From positions 4,092,001 through 4,156,000 of the forward strand of contig JBANDB010000003.1 of the NCBI GenBank assembly GCA_037576215.1: a stretch of DNA of 64,000 nt, in the 5' to 3' direction. The DNA comes from Armillaria gallica (lineage: Eukaryota; Basidiomycota; Agaricomycetes; Agaricales; Physalacriaceae). Within the stretch, counting starts at the first letter, position 1; every line of letters starts with the position of its first letter. Below are positions 1-10,889 of the stretch, piece by piece. The position numbers and the translations under genes were made by a program. The notes beneath the pieces are model-generated. The model had not been told where the DNA came from and did no database searches. It was given only the letters and a program-made list of their open reading frames with translations.

Positions 1-1805
1 ACATTTAACGGGATGGGGATTCAGCCTGAGTCTTATGAGATATTCTGACCGGTGGAGGTGAGCACTTTCACCATCTTCTTTGTTGGATTTCAACTTAATT
101 CTCTTTTTATCTTCCCAGGATGCATAGACGGATGTTTCACCAGTCCTTCCAGCCTCGTGCAGTTCCTGCATATAATCCTGTGCAAATGAAAGCGACGTCG
201 GTCTTGCTACAACAGTTGCATAAATCTCCTGATGCGTTTGCTCACCATGTTCGCCAGTAAGCCGTACCTATACTGACACTACGTTATTGAAAGCTGATGG
301 TCTGCTGTATCCCTCTAGTTATGCCGGTTCAGTCATCATGAAAATCGTCTATGGATATGATGTAGATGTAAATGGTGATAAATTTGTGGAGCTTGCGGAT
401 CGGGCACTAGAAAGCGCTCGCGCCACTGCGAACGTGGGGACTTTTCTCGTTGATTACGTCCCCAGCTTGAAATACCTTCCGCGTGAGTTTCTGCTTCTTT
501 AATTGTCAGATTTGTTTTGAAGGCATCCGAAGGGTGGTTACCTGGTACAACATTCTTGAGCCTTGCGAGTGGCTGGAGAAAAGATGTCAATGACATGGTC
601 GACAGACCATTTGAATACGCTTCAGATTCACTGGTATGACTTCAAGTCCTCGTTGATTGATATCGGTCGCCCTGCCTCTACCTCGCCCCTAAGGCTAACT
701 CATCTTCATTCGTCTCTGAAAATCTAACAAAGTTGAAAAACATCGGCATGCCGGAGAATGCGACACAGCTTGAAATTATCCGGAACACAGCTGGGGTAGC
801 CTTCGCCGGTAAGTTGTATTTGGTGTTTCTCACTGAACATCTGATCTTATGCCTTTGTTAGCGGGTGCTGACACGGTGCGTTTTCGCCTTTGTGAATCGT
901 GGAAAGTCTCTCATTGTCATTACAAAGACCGTGTCAGTTATCCTTTCTGTGATTCTAGCATTTGTTCTTTACCCCGGGGTACAAGCCAAGGCTCAAGCTG
1001 AGCTGGATGCCGTGGTCGGTCCCACCCGGCTGCCATATTTCGACGACCGTCCACAACTGACTTATATTGATGCTATTCTGTTGGAAGCCCTGAGATGGAA
1101 TCCCGTTGTGCCAATGGGTGTGTCCACAGATCCATGGATGTCCCTGCAGATCATTAATTTGAATTTAGGTGTTGCCCATCGTAGCGTGAAAGTGGACGTT
1201 TACAGAGGTTATTACATCCCTGCGGGTGTGTTTTGACAGCATTTTTTCTTTTTCAGTTTGTATTCATCTCTTTTGTAGGTGCGACCGTCGTTGCTAATGC
1301 TTGGTGAGTATTAATTGGGTGTCGGTGTAGCCAAGCGTCAGATTGATGCTCGATATAGGGCCATACTGCACGATGAAAAGGACTACCCTAATCCGCTGGT
1401 TTTCAATCCCGACCGGTTCATGCACGAGGACGGGAAAGAACTACAGCCTAACCCCATCGCCGCGTTTGGTTTCGGAAGACGGTGCGTGTGCTGTACTTTC
1501 GTCCAGCCTCCATTTTGATATTTCTGCAGTATATGTCCCGGTCGTTACCTCGCAATGAATACCGTATGGATCGCCATCGCGTCTATGGCATCAACATTGT
1601 CCTTTTCCAAGGCCGTGGATTCTGAGGGTCGTGTTGTCGAACCTAGCGATACCTTTACGGATGGCAATTTGAGGTAGATCTTTCCGCGTTAGATGCGCTA
1701 CGGCCTCTTTTGACTGTCAATCACAGCTTTCCCGTGCCTTTCAAATGCGTGATCAAGGTGCGCTCTGCTCAAGCGCAAACGGTGATAGATTCGGGCGGAT
1801 TGTAA
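1..1805 (+). CDS. Cytochrome P450 monooxygenase, 5' end missing
   Basis: Heme-thiolate monooxygenase of the basidiomycete microsomal type; the substrate cannot be read from sequence. The window opens inside an exon that reads into the C-helix motif (YSDRWRMHRRMFHQSF). Joined exons then give the I-helix oxygen-binding motif AGADTT (about 810-930), the K-helix EALR pair (about 1090), a PDRF-type motif (FNPDRF, about 1410) and the heme loop FGFGRRICPGR, which spans an intron at about 1476-1529 and holds the axial Cys. The protein ends VIDSGGL at 1803-1805. At least eight short introns break the frame, which is why no long ORF is visible. One junction near 486-518 needs an unusual donor to keep frame; otherwise the retained part looks intact. 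The N-terminal membrane anchor lies outside the window. Confidence 0.9.
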
Positions 1806-3568
1806 CCGCTTATTTACATTCGAATGTTGTACGCATGAGGGAAAGGTAAGGGCTGAACGCAGTCTGAACTCACATGAGATAGATTAGTAGAATATGAAAC
1901 ACTAGGTCAATGTACGATCATATGTATATCAATGCCATAAGACCAATTGAAAAAAACAAGGTACATCGTAGCCGTTGAGGTAGTTGAAGTGAGGATTTGA
2001 TGCGTAACTCCGATGTCGAAACCTTCTGATATCCTCTTAAAGTCAAATCAAGATCCTCAGCCTTGCTGTGTTAACGTTCAAATCTGCGAGATGGGAGTGA
2101 GTACGTCTTCGAAAGCTTACAACGCTGAAGTTTTGGCACCTGTCACCATTCCAAAAGACGATGCGAAACCGCGCTAATGACACAAATACCGTTGTCAGGA
2201 CAACGTTAGGCCGCCATGTACCCATGTGCCCGATGGATAGTCCACCTCATGCTAGTGTTAGTATCTACGCGCTTATAGCGTTAAGATCTCACTAAAATTG
2301 AATTGTATCCCAATCCGCCGAGAGGGGGCCCGGACTAGGCCAGGAAATCTGACAATGCAACGGGCCGCCATTGAATGAGCTTGTCAGTGTGATCTACGCG
2401 TAAGTACAGATGGGCGCAATTGTCCATTTGGATGCATATTCCGCGGTCTGTGTGCGGAGAAGAAATACTACCCTGGGCTCTGTAAATCGTCAAAGCCCTT
2501 TCGGTGACCGTTGTGTTTTTTGTCAGTTTGGTCTCCCCAGTAACACCGCATACCAGATCCATTACAGCGCTTTTTCTTACGAAAGTCCTGGCTATCAAAA
2601 CTCGAATCTGTCCGTCTAACAGCCGCGTCTGTATATGGACTAGCATGCAAGCTAAGCAAAGGGTCTGCTACTCTTAACCGAACAGTCAGGCTCGATTTGC
2701 GGAAACACTCTAAAGCTGATTCTGCTGGACGTAAGAAAGCAACCGATCGGCAGGCTCATATAGGTACGTCATGCCTAGCTGGACCGTTCGCCATCTACTA
2801 TAACACGTCACAGAGTACGCTTTGCCTTCACAACGGGCGCATTCTGTATATTGCGGCAGCCTTGCTCTTCAGTCAATATCTGCTAGTGTATTTCGCTCCG
2901 AGTTTGTGCATCTGTATCGATCCGACCGACTGACATGTATGTACCAAGTTTCAACCGATGTTAGCGGACCCCGCTGATGAAACACTTCCTCAGTTGATAC
3001 GACGGCGTACGAGCCGTTGAAGACACTGTTTAACTAGTTGCGAAGAATACGTACACCGCGCCACAAAAATTTCCTCGTGGATTAAAAACAGATACTTACC
3101 CCCGAGCTCTAAACATTTTCATCAGCGCAGCTACAGTCTACGGCCACATCCATCAACTTATCATGGACCGGGGCAACACAGCTACAAGTAGTCAACGGCA
3201 CATGTACAATGGGGGGATGCTTATGGGTTTATGTGTCATAATGATAATGATTGGGGATTACAGCTGCGGGTGCGTACAAAAAAGCGATGCGGAAAGCTGG
3301 AGTATACATAATGAGTTCAGGTAGACATACACGCGTAGTGACCAGAATATAAAAACAATAATGAAGGGAGGAGTAGAAAATTATTAAGCGCGACGAATAC
3401 ACTTCGATGAGCACCACGAACAGTGAGGAGCAGTACGATAACAAAATGAAAAAGAGCGAGTAGAGCATGAAATGCACCGTTCAGTTCTAAGAGACAGGCG
3501 CGGTCGATCATCACCACAGCATCGCACCACTTGACCCAGTGATGCAGCAAAGGACAACTCTGCCGTGA
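1806..3568. other. Gene-poor stretch between P450 and G alpha
   Basis: No reading frame here resembles a known family and none joins convincingly across introns. The longest frame (2335-2646, minus, about 100 codons) has no recognisable features. It must hold the 3' ends of the convergent P450 and G alpha transcripts. Confidence 0.5.
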
Positions 3569-5529
3569 CTATACAAGGGCGGCGTCCTGAAGATATCCTC
3601 GGAAAATAGAGTCTCGCACTTGAGAACAATATCAGCTAGTCAGTCATCAACCGAGAGGAGGAAACTCACCGTTGCCTATAATTCGCTGGGTAGCCTTTGT
3701 GTCCTGGATGCAGCAAGTTAGGCGTGAATAAAGATAATGAGTAGGAAGCTGTTTTACCACGACACTAGTAAAGTGGGTATAGAGCACGCGGCGATTCTCA
3801 TTATTTCGCCGGTGAACCTGCAGAAAATGAGCACGGAAATACTGGACGACAGTCTCATAATCGTTCCCCCGTTCGCCAAAGGAAGTGATGCTAGTGCAGT
3901 GGTTAAACGGATAGCGCTCAACGGTATCACTTAACTCACTATTTCTGAACTCGTAGACCAGAATCTATCTTATTCTTGAGCAAATCAGTCTTGTCTAGGA
4001 GCACGTCATATAGCTCAGCAACTTGGGCATAGAGGGAATTAATGAGACACTGACTGAGAAAAAGGACGAGGTGGACGTTCTTCAACAGACGATTTGAGCA
4101 TATTTGAGTGAATAGTTGCAAAGAGTCATCAATCCGGTTTGTTCTCGGATCTTCTTCGAGATACTATAAAAAACAAAGGCGTCAGAAAAGGGTTTATCTT
4201 CATGATGGAAGCGGCAAAATTTGATCCAGGGAAAGTCTCTCGAAGAATAGCAACGATAACTCACCTGATCGAAGGCGCTTACTGGAGCCACAAAAATGAT
4301 AGCATTGGCATCATCGAAGTAGGGAATCCATGAGTGGCGTTGCCCACGAGCACCACCGACATCGTATAAATGCCAGGTAACAGCCTTCCCGTGAATGGTA
4401 ACATCGAAAATATGTTCTGCAACGCCCATGGTCTGTATTCGAGCATGTAGGATATCATCTGTTCAAGTAAGTTGGGTATATGCGATGCGGGCAGCACAGG
4501 GAAATGACTTACCTGTTGTGGGGACGTAGTTCGAGGCCGCCACGCGGCTGATATGTCGAAGAAAGCTGTGCGGGCGCCGAGATGAGCCAAAGGATGCCCT
4601 GATATGTAATGAAAGTTAACACGCACAATTCCGACCACTCATCCAACTTTAGACGGCGCTTGTTAATGAGGCCTCTAACCGTCGGATGATTCCAAAGCTC
4701 TTTGATGTCGTCCTTAGCCGCATCCAACATCCGCCCAACATCTTGAACCAGCGCATCCTGTACAATGTCGGCCGAAATACTGTTCCGACCTTTTCTGCCA
4801 TCACCATCAACGGATGGTCTTGGGCGAATCCTTCCCAGGGCATTCTCAATGGTTCGTGCCTGCCAACCACTACGGACGTAAACACCGCCCTTGCCAGATC
4901 CAGATACAGTGATGCCACCGCTCAGACGGTCAGCTAGTTGAATGTCAGAAGCGACCAAGGGAGACAGCCGCCGACGGATATTAGCAATGGTGGTCTGCGA
5001 GGTCAGAGGGTCGTAGAAGTTATGTGATCTGGAACTGTGCACGGTGGGTGTAGACCTGCCGTGACTATAAGGTCCGTCGACGTCCATGTCGTCCTCGAGG
5101 GAGTCGTCCCATGCTTCCAGAGTGTTCAAGATATGCTTGATAGAGTGAACGACATTGAAATAGATGACCGTTCGCCATGAAGACCTTTCCTGGTCGAGAG
5201 AGTTCGGTTTGTACATGAGTTGGAATTGTTTCTGGAGCGTCGACTTGCCGCTCTCCGCCTGGCCAAGTAAGAGTAGCTATATGCGCGTCAATAAGTGAGT
5301 ATATGCGTCTCAGTTGAGGATTTCCATCGATGCAAACCTTGACATCAGTTTTCTTCCTCTTCAGGTTTTCCCTCTCTTGCCTAAGATCCTCGTCAATCTG
5401 TTCTGAAATCCGTTTTGCTTCCGCTTCCGCCTGCAGACGAGCAAAGCGCTCGGCCTCGGTTTCCGTTGAGGGTGGCCTCAGCGCCTCTGTAATTGGATCG
5501 TCCTGGCTATAGAGAGAAGGGGTCTTCAT
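3569..5529 (-). CDS. Heterotrimeric G-protein alpha subunit, large basidiomycete type
   Basis: GTPase that would couple 7TM receptors to downstream signalling at the plasma membrane. Start is the ATG at 5529; the frame extends upstream only through a TTG. After about 64 charged N-terminal residues comes the P-loop GQAESGKST, then a long insert in the helical domain (poor in known motifs, Ser/Asp/Arg-rich), the switch I arginine in HARIQT, switch II DVGGARGQR, NKTD in LNKTDLL, a TSVVDTKAT loop and the C-terminal helix ending YLQDAALV. The insert makes it about 150 residues longer than a canonical 350-residue G alpha. Three oddities: switch II has Ala where the catalytic Gln normally follows DVGG; the N-terminus is MKTPS, lacking the Met-Gly N-myristoylation signal; the C-terminus lacks the pertussis-toxin Cys. 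All GTP-binding elements are otherwise present, so it is probably expressed and functional as a divergent paralog. Confidence 0.9.
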
Positions 5530-5616
5530 GGCGAAGATGATGGAGGCAGGCAAAGGTTGCGGCGCCTACCTGAGGGCGTTGCTTGTTTCGGTAAACTCGA
5601 TCATTCATCAAAAGTT

Positions 5617-5634
5617 GGCGTGACATGTCACGCC
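5617..5634. promoter_or_regulatory. Perfect 18-bp palindrome in a divergent promoter
   Basis: GGCGTGACATGTCACGCC equals its own reverse complement over all 18 bases. It lies 88 bp upstream of the G alpha ATG and 55 bp upstream of the cyclophilin ATG, so it could serve both. The factor is unknown; a dimeric bZIP or bHLH-like protein is a guess from the symmetry alone. Confidence 0.4.
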
Positions 5635-5688
5635 TCACACAAAGCTGAAGACCCATGAGGTCGCACCCCATCTATCACCGTTGCCGCG

Positions 5689-6450
5689 ATGGTATCTCCT
5701 TCATTATTGTCTATCGTTTCGTTGGCTTACTATCTACTCTAGTCCGTTACACTGCACACTACACTTGGGGAATTGAAGGTATTATATGCTGCATGCAACC
5801 TACCTCATCTAACAGCATCCACTAGATAGAATTGTTCTGCGAAGCCGTGCCTAAAACAGCAGAAGTTGGTTTGAAATTATTGCACAGGTGTTTCATCTTC
5901 TCACCGCCTCATGACACGTAGAACTTTCTTGCTCTCTGCGCTTCGAACTACTATGATGGCTGTATATTCCATCGCAACATTAAAGGCTTCATGATCCAGA
6001 CTGGTGACCCTGCCGGAACTGGGAAGGGCGGCCAAAGCATCTGGGGAAAACCATTTTCCGACGAGATTAGGTCTACTCTCAAGGTGGGCCCCGTGTTAAC
6101 ATACATCTTCACTTGGACTGATGTTTACTCCAGTTTAATGCTCGTGGGATGGTTGCCATGGCCAATTCAGGTCCAGACACGAACAAGTCACAGTTTTTTA
6201 TCACTTACTCGAAGCAAGCCCATCTTGATGGCAAGTACACGATATTCGGGAAAGTGATTGACGGCTCGGACACCGCATTGGACGCGATGGAACGGGTACC
6301 GGTCAACAATAAGAACCGACCTCTGGATGAAATCAAATTAACAAGTGTACGTCATTTTCTACGCCGGTTTTTCGAAGTCTCGGTTGAATTATGTCCCTGT
6401 AGATCACTATCCATGCTAACCCTATTGCCGATGCTCAGCTACAGCGATAA
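5689..6450 (+). CDS. Cyclophilin-type peptidyl-prolyl isomerase, PPIL3-like
   Basis: Small single-domain cyclophilin of the spliceosome-associated PPIL3/Cyp10 group. The start codon stands alone in exon 1 (ATG 5689-5691, then a GT intron), followed by [12 protein letters not shown]. Later exons give the cyclophilin core: [56 protein letters not shown] and [12 protein letters not shown], ending IADAQLQR. The residues of the active site (the Arg in FHR, the QFF segment, and His in the HLDGKYT loop) are present, and no other domain is attached. The ATG-only first exon and one donor with GTTGGT are unusual but needed to keep the conserved frame. It diverges from the G alpha gene over only 159 bp. 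Confidence 0.9.
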
Positions 6451-6602
6451 AAAATCCAAGTAAAAATTGGGCGCTTCGAAGCGAAAATACCTCCGTGGCT
6501 GCGTACCGTGCACATAGGCAACTTGCTGTCATATCGCGTCTGAGAGTCTTGTACGGCAGTGTTTGCGATTTAATTAAAGTAGGCACTGCCAACCTCAGTA
6601 CA

Positions 6603-7725
6603 TCATCGTTTGATGAATCCGACGAGCTCTTTCTGTAATTCCCGTTGCTTTCGTGCTTTCTCCAAGTCGTCGATGCTTCTCAGATCATATACAATGTCCC
6701 GTGTTTTCCCAAAGTACACCTGTCGCGATCATGATTGCTACTGGTTAGATATGCCAACAACGTGGCTTACCTCTTGAAGTAGATTGCGCATTTTTATCTC
6801 CATGTCTTCGATCATTCTTCCAGTGTTTGTGATATGAGATGATGGGTCATGTAGAGCCATATCTTGCTCAGTCTGCGTCGGAAGAAGTCAACAATTCCCT
6901 ATCGGCAAAGCAGGCGAACATACTTGGCGTGTCATACTTCCGCTAAGATTCACTTCTCCATCGCGCTTCCAACCATCAGTATCCTTGCTGTCCTTCTTCT
7001 GCGCATCCTCTGAATCTGATCCATTGCGGGTGACAAGCTGTAGCATGACGGTAGACGTTAGCTTATAGTGAGCCTGCCGTCCGCGCTCTGCCGCTTCAAA
7101 TACATGGATAGAGTCCCAGCTTCCGGACGGTTCGTGCGGAGAGGCAGCCGTCATAACTACACATCCAAATTCATGTCAGGAACGTGGAGTCACAGACGAA
7201 GATGGACGGACCTTTCTTCAACAATACCACTCCAGCGAACCCTCCATCATCCAGATCCCACAGATATACTGACGAAACCCCGCCTTCGTAATACCTATAT
7301 TGATTACAACATTCATTAGCATCATCGACCAGACGCGAACACACACGTACATCTCTCGGTACGTATCAAACGCCTCGTTGGCGGATATCTCCAATTTACG
7401 AAGCTTTGGTGTGGGTACAGTGCCATCTTCTAGAGGGGGATCATACTCGTTCGACCAGGGCGATCTGGGACAGCCGTTTGATGTAAACAAAGACAATGTT
7501 ACACTGCACTGACCTATGACTCTCCCCATCCCTATTGTAGTCACAAGCGAGATATTCTCGACCTGTTGAGCGATCTGTCTTGAGCTGCAAAGGCTGATCT
7601 ACGCTGCCCAACAGATCGTCGGCATAGTCGGGACAGATACCAATTAGGGCGTTGACGTTTTCTTCAGTCCGAGTTGGCGGAAGCCGTCGCATGAGATCCA
7701 GCATAGAATCGACGAGGTCAGCCAT
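6603..7725 (-). CDS. CAP2: F-actin capping protein, beta subunit
   Basis: Beta half of the CapZ heterodimer that caps barbed ends of actin filaments. The start at 7725 gives [26 protein letters not shown] and [17 protein letters not shown], the family's N-terminal signature; later exons give [86 protein letters not shown] and the C-terminal [17 protein letters not shown]...ELVGFIKR. A low-complexity Asp/Lys/Ser loop ([18 protein letters not shown]) sits between YKLTSTVML and the SGSMTRQ strand. Length and motif order match the family (about 290-300 residues). At least six short introns. Confidence 0.93.
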
Positions 7726-7976
7726 CTTGTTATATCGCCTACCAGGCTATATGGTTCACTGATTCGACGATGGCAGGAAGACAAGATGCAGTGCCCTGGT
7801 ATCCAATCACATGTAAACAAACTATCCGGGCCCCGGTCCGGTCCTTACGCGACTCGGGAGTTTGTCAGGAGTTGCGCAAAAACTTAAAAGTGCTCATGTA
7901 AATAAATATTCGGCAGTGCATTGATGAGTGTTAAGCATGGGACAATCTAAGTTATAAAAGTTAAATACCACTAACT

Positions 7977-9863
7977 TTACAAGTCTCTTAATAAACGTTC
8001 CACAACTCTCTCGTTTTTCTCCCAGAGGGATTGCTTAAAAGCCCGAACTTCCTCCCTGTTCCTGACCCAACCCCTTCGCATCATACGGTGCACAGAATCT
8101 CTGATAGGAGCATTGTAATCAGACCGCTCCAGAAAGTTCAGCGCTGATCCTTGACGAAGAGCTTTGACAGCATCTATCTCCCGCATTGCCGCAGGTCGTG
8201 TTATTACAGCTCTATCGTCATTCACGTACGTGTATGCCTTCTTCATACGATCAGTAACTAACAAAGGCACCTAAACTTTCTTCCAGCTTTTATGCGCCAA
8301 CATTATGTGAGGAAACTTACGTTACATTCCACAGCCATGGCGAATGTTGAGCTTGCTTGGCGCTGATAATATCCGTTATCGGCGAACGCGGGCAAGCAAA
8401 CATCCATTTCTTTCATGAGAGCATAGAAATCTTCCATAATTGTAAGCTCGGCAAATATCATAATACCAAACCGTTCTTCACCTGTGTAATTCAGATCGAC
8501 ATGCATGGTCACGATGTTCTTCAGCTCAACAGGAATTTCTAGCCACCCAGAACCGAGGAGAAACAAGCGGAATGGTGGCGAGCGCAGACTGTGATCAGGC
8601 TCATACGAAGCACCGGGTGTACTAAGTAATGGAAGGTAGCCCCACACTGTAGGATCGTCTAGGTTCGAGGGTTAGCTATTTTTGATGCGGGCTCGCCACA
8701 GAACAGTTCTAACCTTCCAGGGATGCGAGAAGATCGTCAAAGATATTGTCATAGTCTCGCCTACTCTTGGTAAAGCTACCTTGAATAACCACGTTCGATA
8801 AAGTTCGAAACGGGCGGTCCGGTTTATCCCCAAGATCAAGGACTGGGATATGAACGTCAATTGGTAGGTGTTCATATCCTGCGGATCGAATCTCCTCGTC
8901 GTCACTGTCCGCCAATATGTCAAACAATTGTCTGAATCCATTCGCAACACTGGGAAGCCATTAGCTACACCCTTGATCGCAGTTGCGTAGAAGAGACCAC
9001 ATACTGCTCAGAAATGGGCAGGAAACGGATAGTATTACGCCGAGTCCATTCTGTAATAACTGGTTGCCATGTTGTGTCCTATGATGATTGAGTTCAACTT
9101 TTTGGTGCAAATGAGAGACCGACCGTAACGTCGTGAACGATGCAAACGAGTTCAAATTTGTGGTGCTCGTCTCTTTCATCCCAAGCCGCAAGTAGCTCGT
9201 CGTTCAGACCGTCTCTCAAACTATCGAGTGTCAGCATCCCGGGTATAAGATTGGTACTCGGCTAGAGACATCACATACTCTATGATGGATATGTTAATTA
9301 GGAATTCAATGGCCGAAGAACAGCTCTGAACCTATCTCGCATGTTCCCAGTATAACTATGTCGTATACCGTTTCTGTTCCCGTACTCCGTAGGTCGCGTA
9401 TTAAGTCATCAGGGTTATGTATTTTGCCGTGGTAGAGATCCAGGTCATCGACCACAGTTTGAAAGTCAAATCCGAATGGTGAGGGCGCGTACACCTGAAG
9501 ACTTCCTCCCGCTACGCTTCGTTCCAATACACGTCCAACGGTCCACGCTAAAGCCATGTAAACGTCATGATGAAATCCGAACGTCGAAGCTATTGCGATG
9601 TGATGGTGACTCGTAGCGATTTCGAGATCCACTGCTTCCGATATTTTGGGAATTGTCGAAGGACACGTTTGCTCATGCGCGGAGCTGATGGACTGGGAAG
9701 GATTTTGAATGCCACTGAAGAGCAAATAACTGGTCAAGAAGATGGTAAACACCGCGGCCGTATAGGTAGAGTATCTGGTACTGGGAAAGTACATCTCAGA
9801 ATGAAGGAGGAGATCAAGCTGTTTTTTTGCCAAGACCGAAGTTAGCTGGATCATAGACCTCAT
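7977..9863 (-). CDS. Type II membrane protein, glycosyltransferase-like
   Basis: The ATG at 9863 is followed after about 30 residues by a hydrophobic segment (YTAAVFTIFLTSYLLFSG), a signal anchor that would leave the rest in the Golgi/ER lumen. The body contains VYMALAWTVGRVLERS, LQVYAPSPFGFDFQTVVDDL, FELVCIVHNVHD, VIQGSFTKSRRDYDNIFDDL, FRLFLLGSG, DFYALMKEMDVCLPAF and a C-terminal MAVECNVPLLVTDRMKKAY before the stop at 7977. The alternation of Rossmann-like strands and the late "polar loop then PLLVTD" resemble GT-B fold glycosyltransferases, and the family seems common in Agaricomycetes, but I cannot name a CAZy family or substrate. Alternative starts are Met4 and Met24 of the same frame. 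Four or more introns. Confidence 0.6.
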
Positions 9864-10889
9864 GTGTTTATAGGAATTGCAGAATGTTTAACCCGTATCG
9901 AAAAAATGATGTATGTTCCCGTCATTACGAAAGAATTTAGGGAAGCGCCTTTGTATTGTTCAATGAGATGAAATCTGGAGGAGAGTGAGTCTCAGAACTG
10001 GGCCGTACCTAGCACCGTAAAACCAAGTGATATAGCTGGCGAAATGAACAGTTTCAATGCAAGCCCCTGGGCACCGGGCCTTGAATATATGATGGATGAG
10101 GATGTCTACCACTAGAGAACCTGATCAAACATGCATCCATCAGAAGCTGGCTGGCCCAGCGTAGCCTAGTTCTTGAGGCACTTCTCCCCGGGTAGGAAAA
10201 GTCAACTTTAAGGCCCGCCATTATGTTGATGATCCGGAACGATGGACGATAAGGATATCCTTTCAAGAGCCATTCAGTTACGAGCAAGAATCTCCGGGAG
10301 CATACTGAGAATCTAAGTATTTGAGATTCACTGTTTAGAAATGACCCATAGCGCATGAATTATGAGCTAGGGCGGGTAAGGATGCGAGAGGAGAGTCTAA
10401 GCACCCTGGATCTAAGCTAGAGGTCATCTGAGAACCGCATCTGAGTATTTCCAGTCACCGCGTTTAAACCAGACATTCGGAATACCGAGTGGGGTTTCCA
10501 GGCTGACGCCCTTCAATGAGAAGAGAATAAAAAGGATGGTCCCGTCATTTCGGGGGATTAATTTTTGCCGACTGAAGTCACTGACGAGGTCAGCTGACGG
10601 TTCCGGATGCTTTTGATGGCCGGAACAGATCGCGTCCGAGTTCGCGCCCATGTTCTGTGATTGTCCGGAACCATTTCGATGCTTGGCTCACTGGGGCATT
10701 GCAGGTAACATATCTTCATCGAGGTTTCCACGATGCTCGGATCTGTCACTGCATATCTTGCGTAACCTTCGGTCACCTGCGCAGTGCTTCAGAGTATACA
10801 TGCACCAAATGACCTCTCCCGTTTCAAAACAGAAAATGTATAAGTAGGACCAAAAAGAATGGTCCCGTCGATACTTTACCCATTCTAGG
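9864..10889. other. Intergenic, no gene recognised
   Basis: About 1 kb between the divergent glycosyltransferase-like gene and the first alcohol oxidase. Only short frames without family resemblance. A TATA-like TGTATAAG lies about 55 bp before the oxidase ATG. Confidence 0.5.

Noticed and set aside
1..1805. P450 read as a pseudogene because its frame is broken many times
   Set aside because: The breaks coincide with GT-AG introns of 45-65 bases, and the joined exons restore all P450 motifs, including the heme Cys.
2335..2646. About 100-codon minus-strand frame downstream of the P450
   Set aside because: Overlapped by an equally long opposing frame, no motif, and no family resemblance.
3890..3925. 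Short GTGGTTAAACGGATAGC stretch resembling a tRNA D arm
   Set aside because: It lies within the coding exon of G alpha (GERGND segment region) and has no acceptor or T-arm partner.
5530..5553. Longer N-terminus for the G alpha subunit
   Set aside because: The upstream codon is TTG; the first true ATG of the frame is at 5529.
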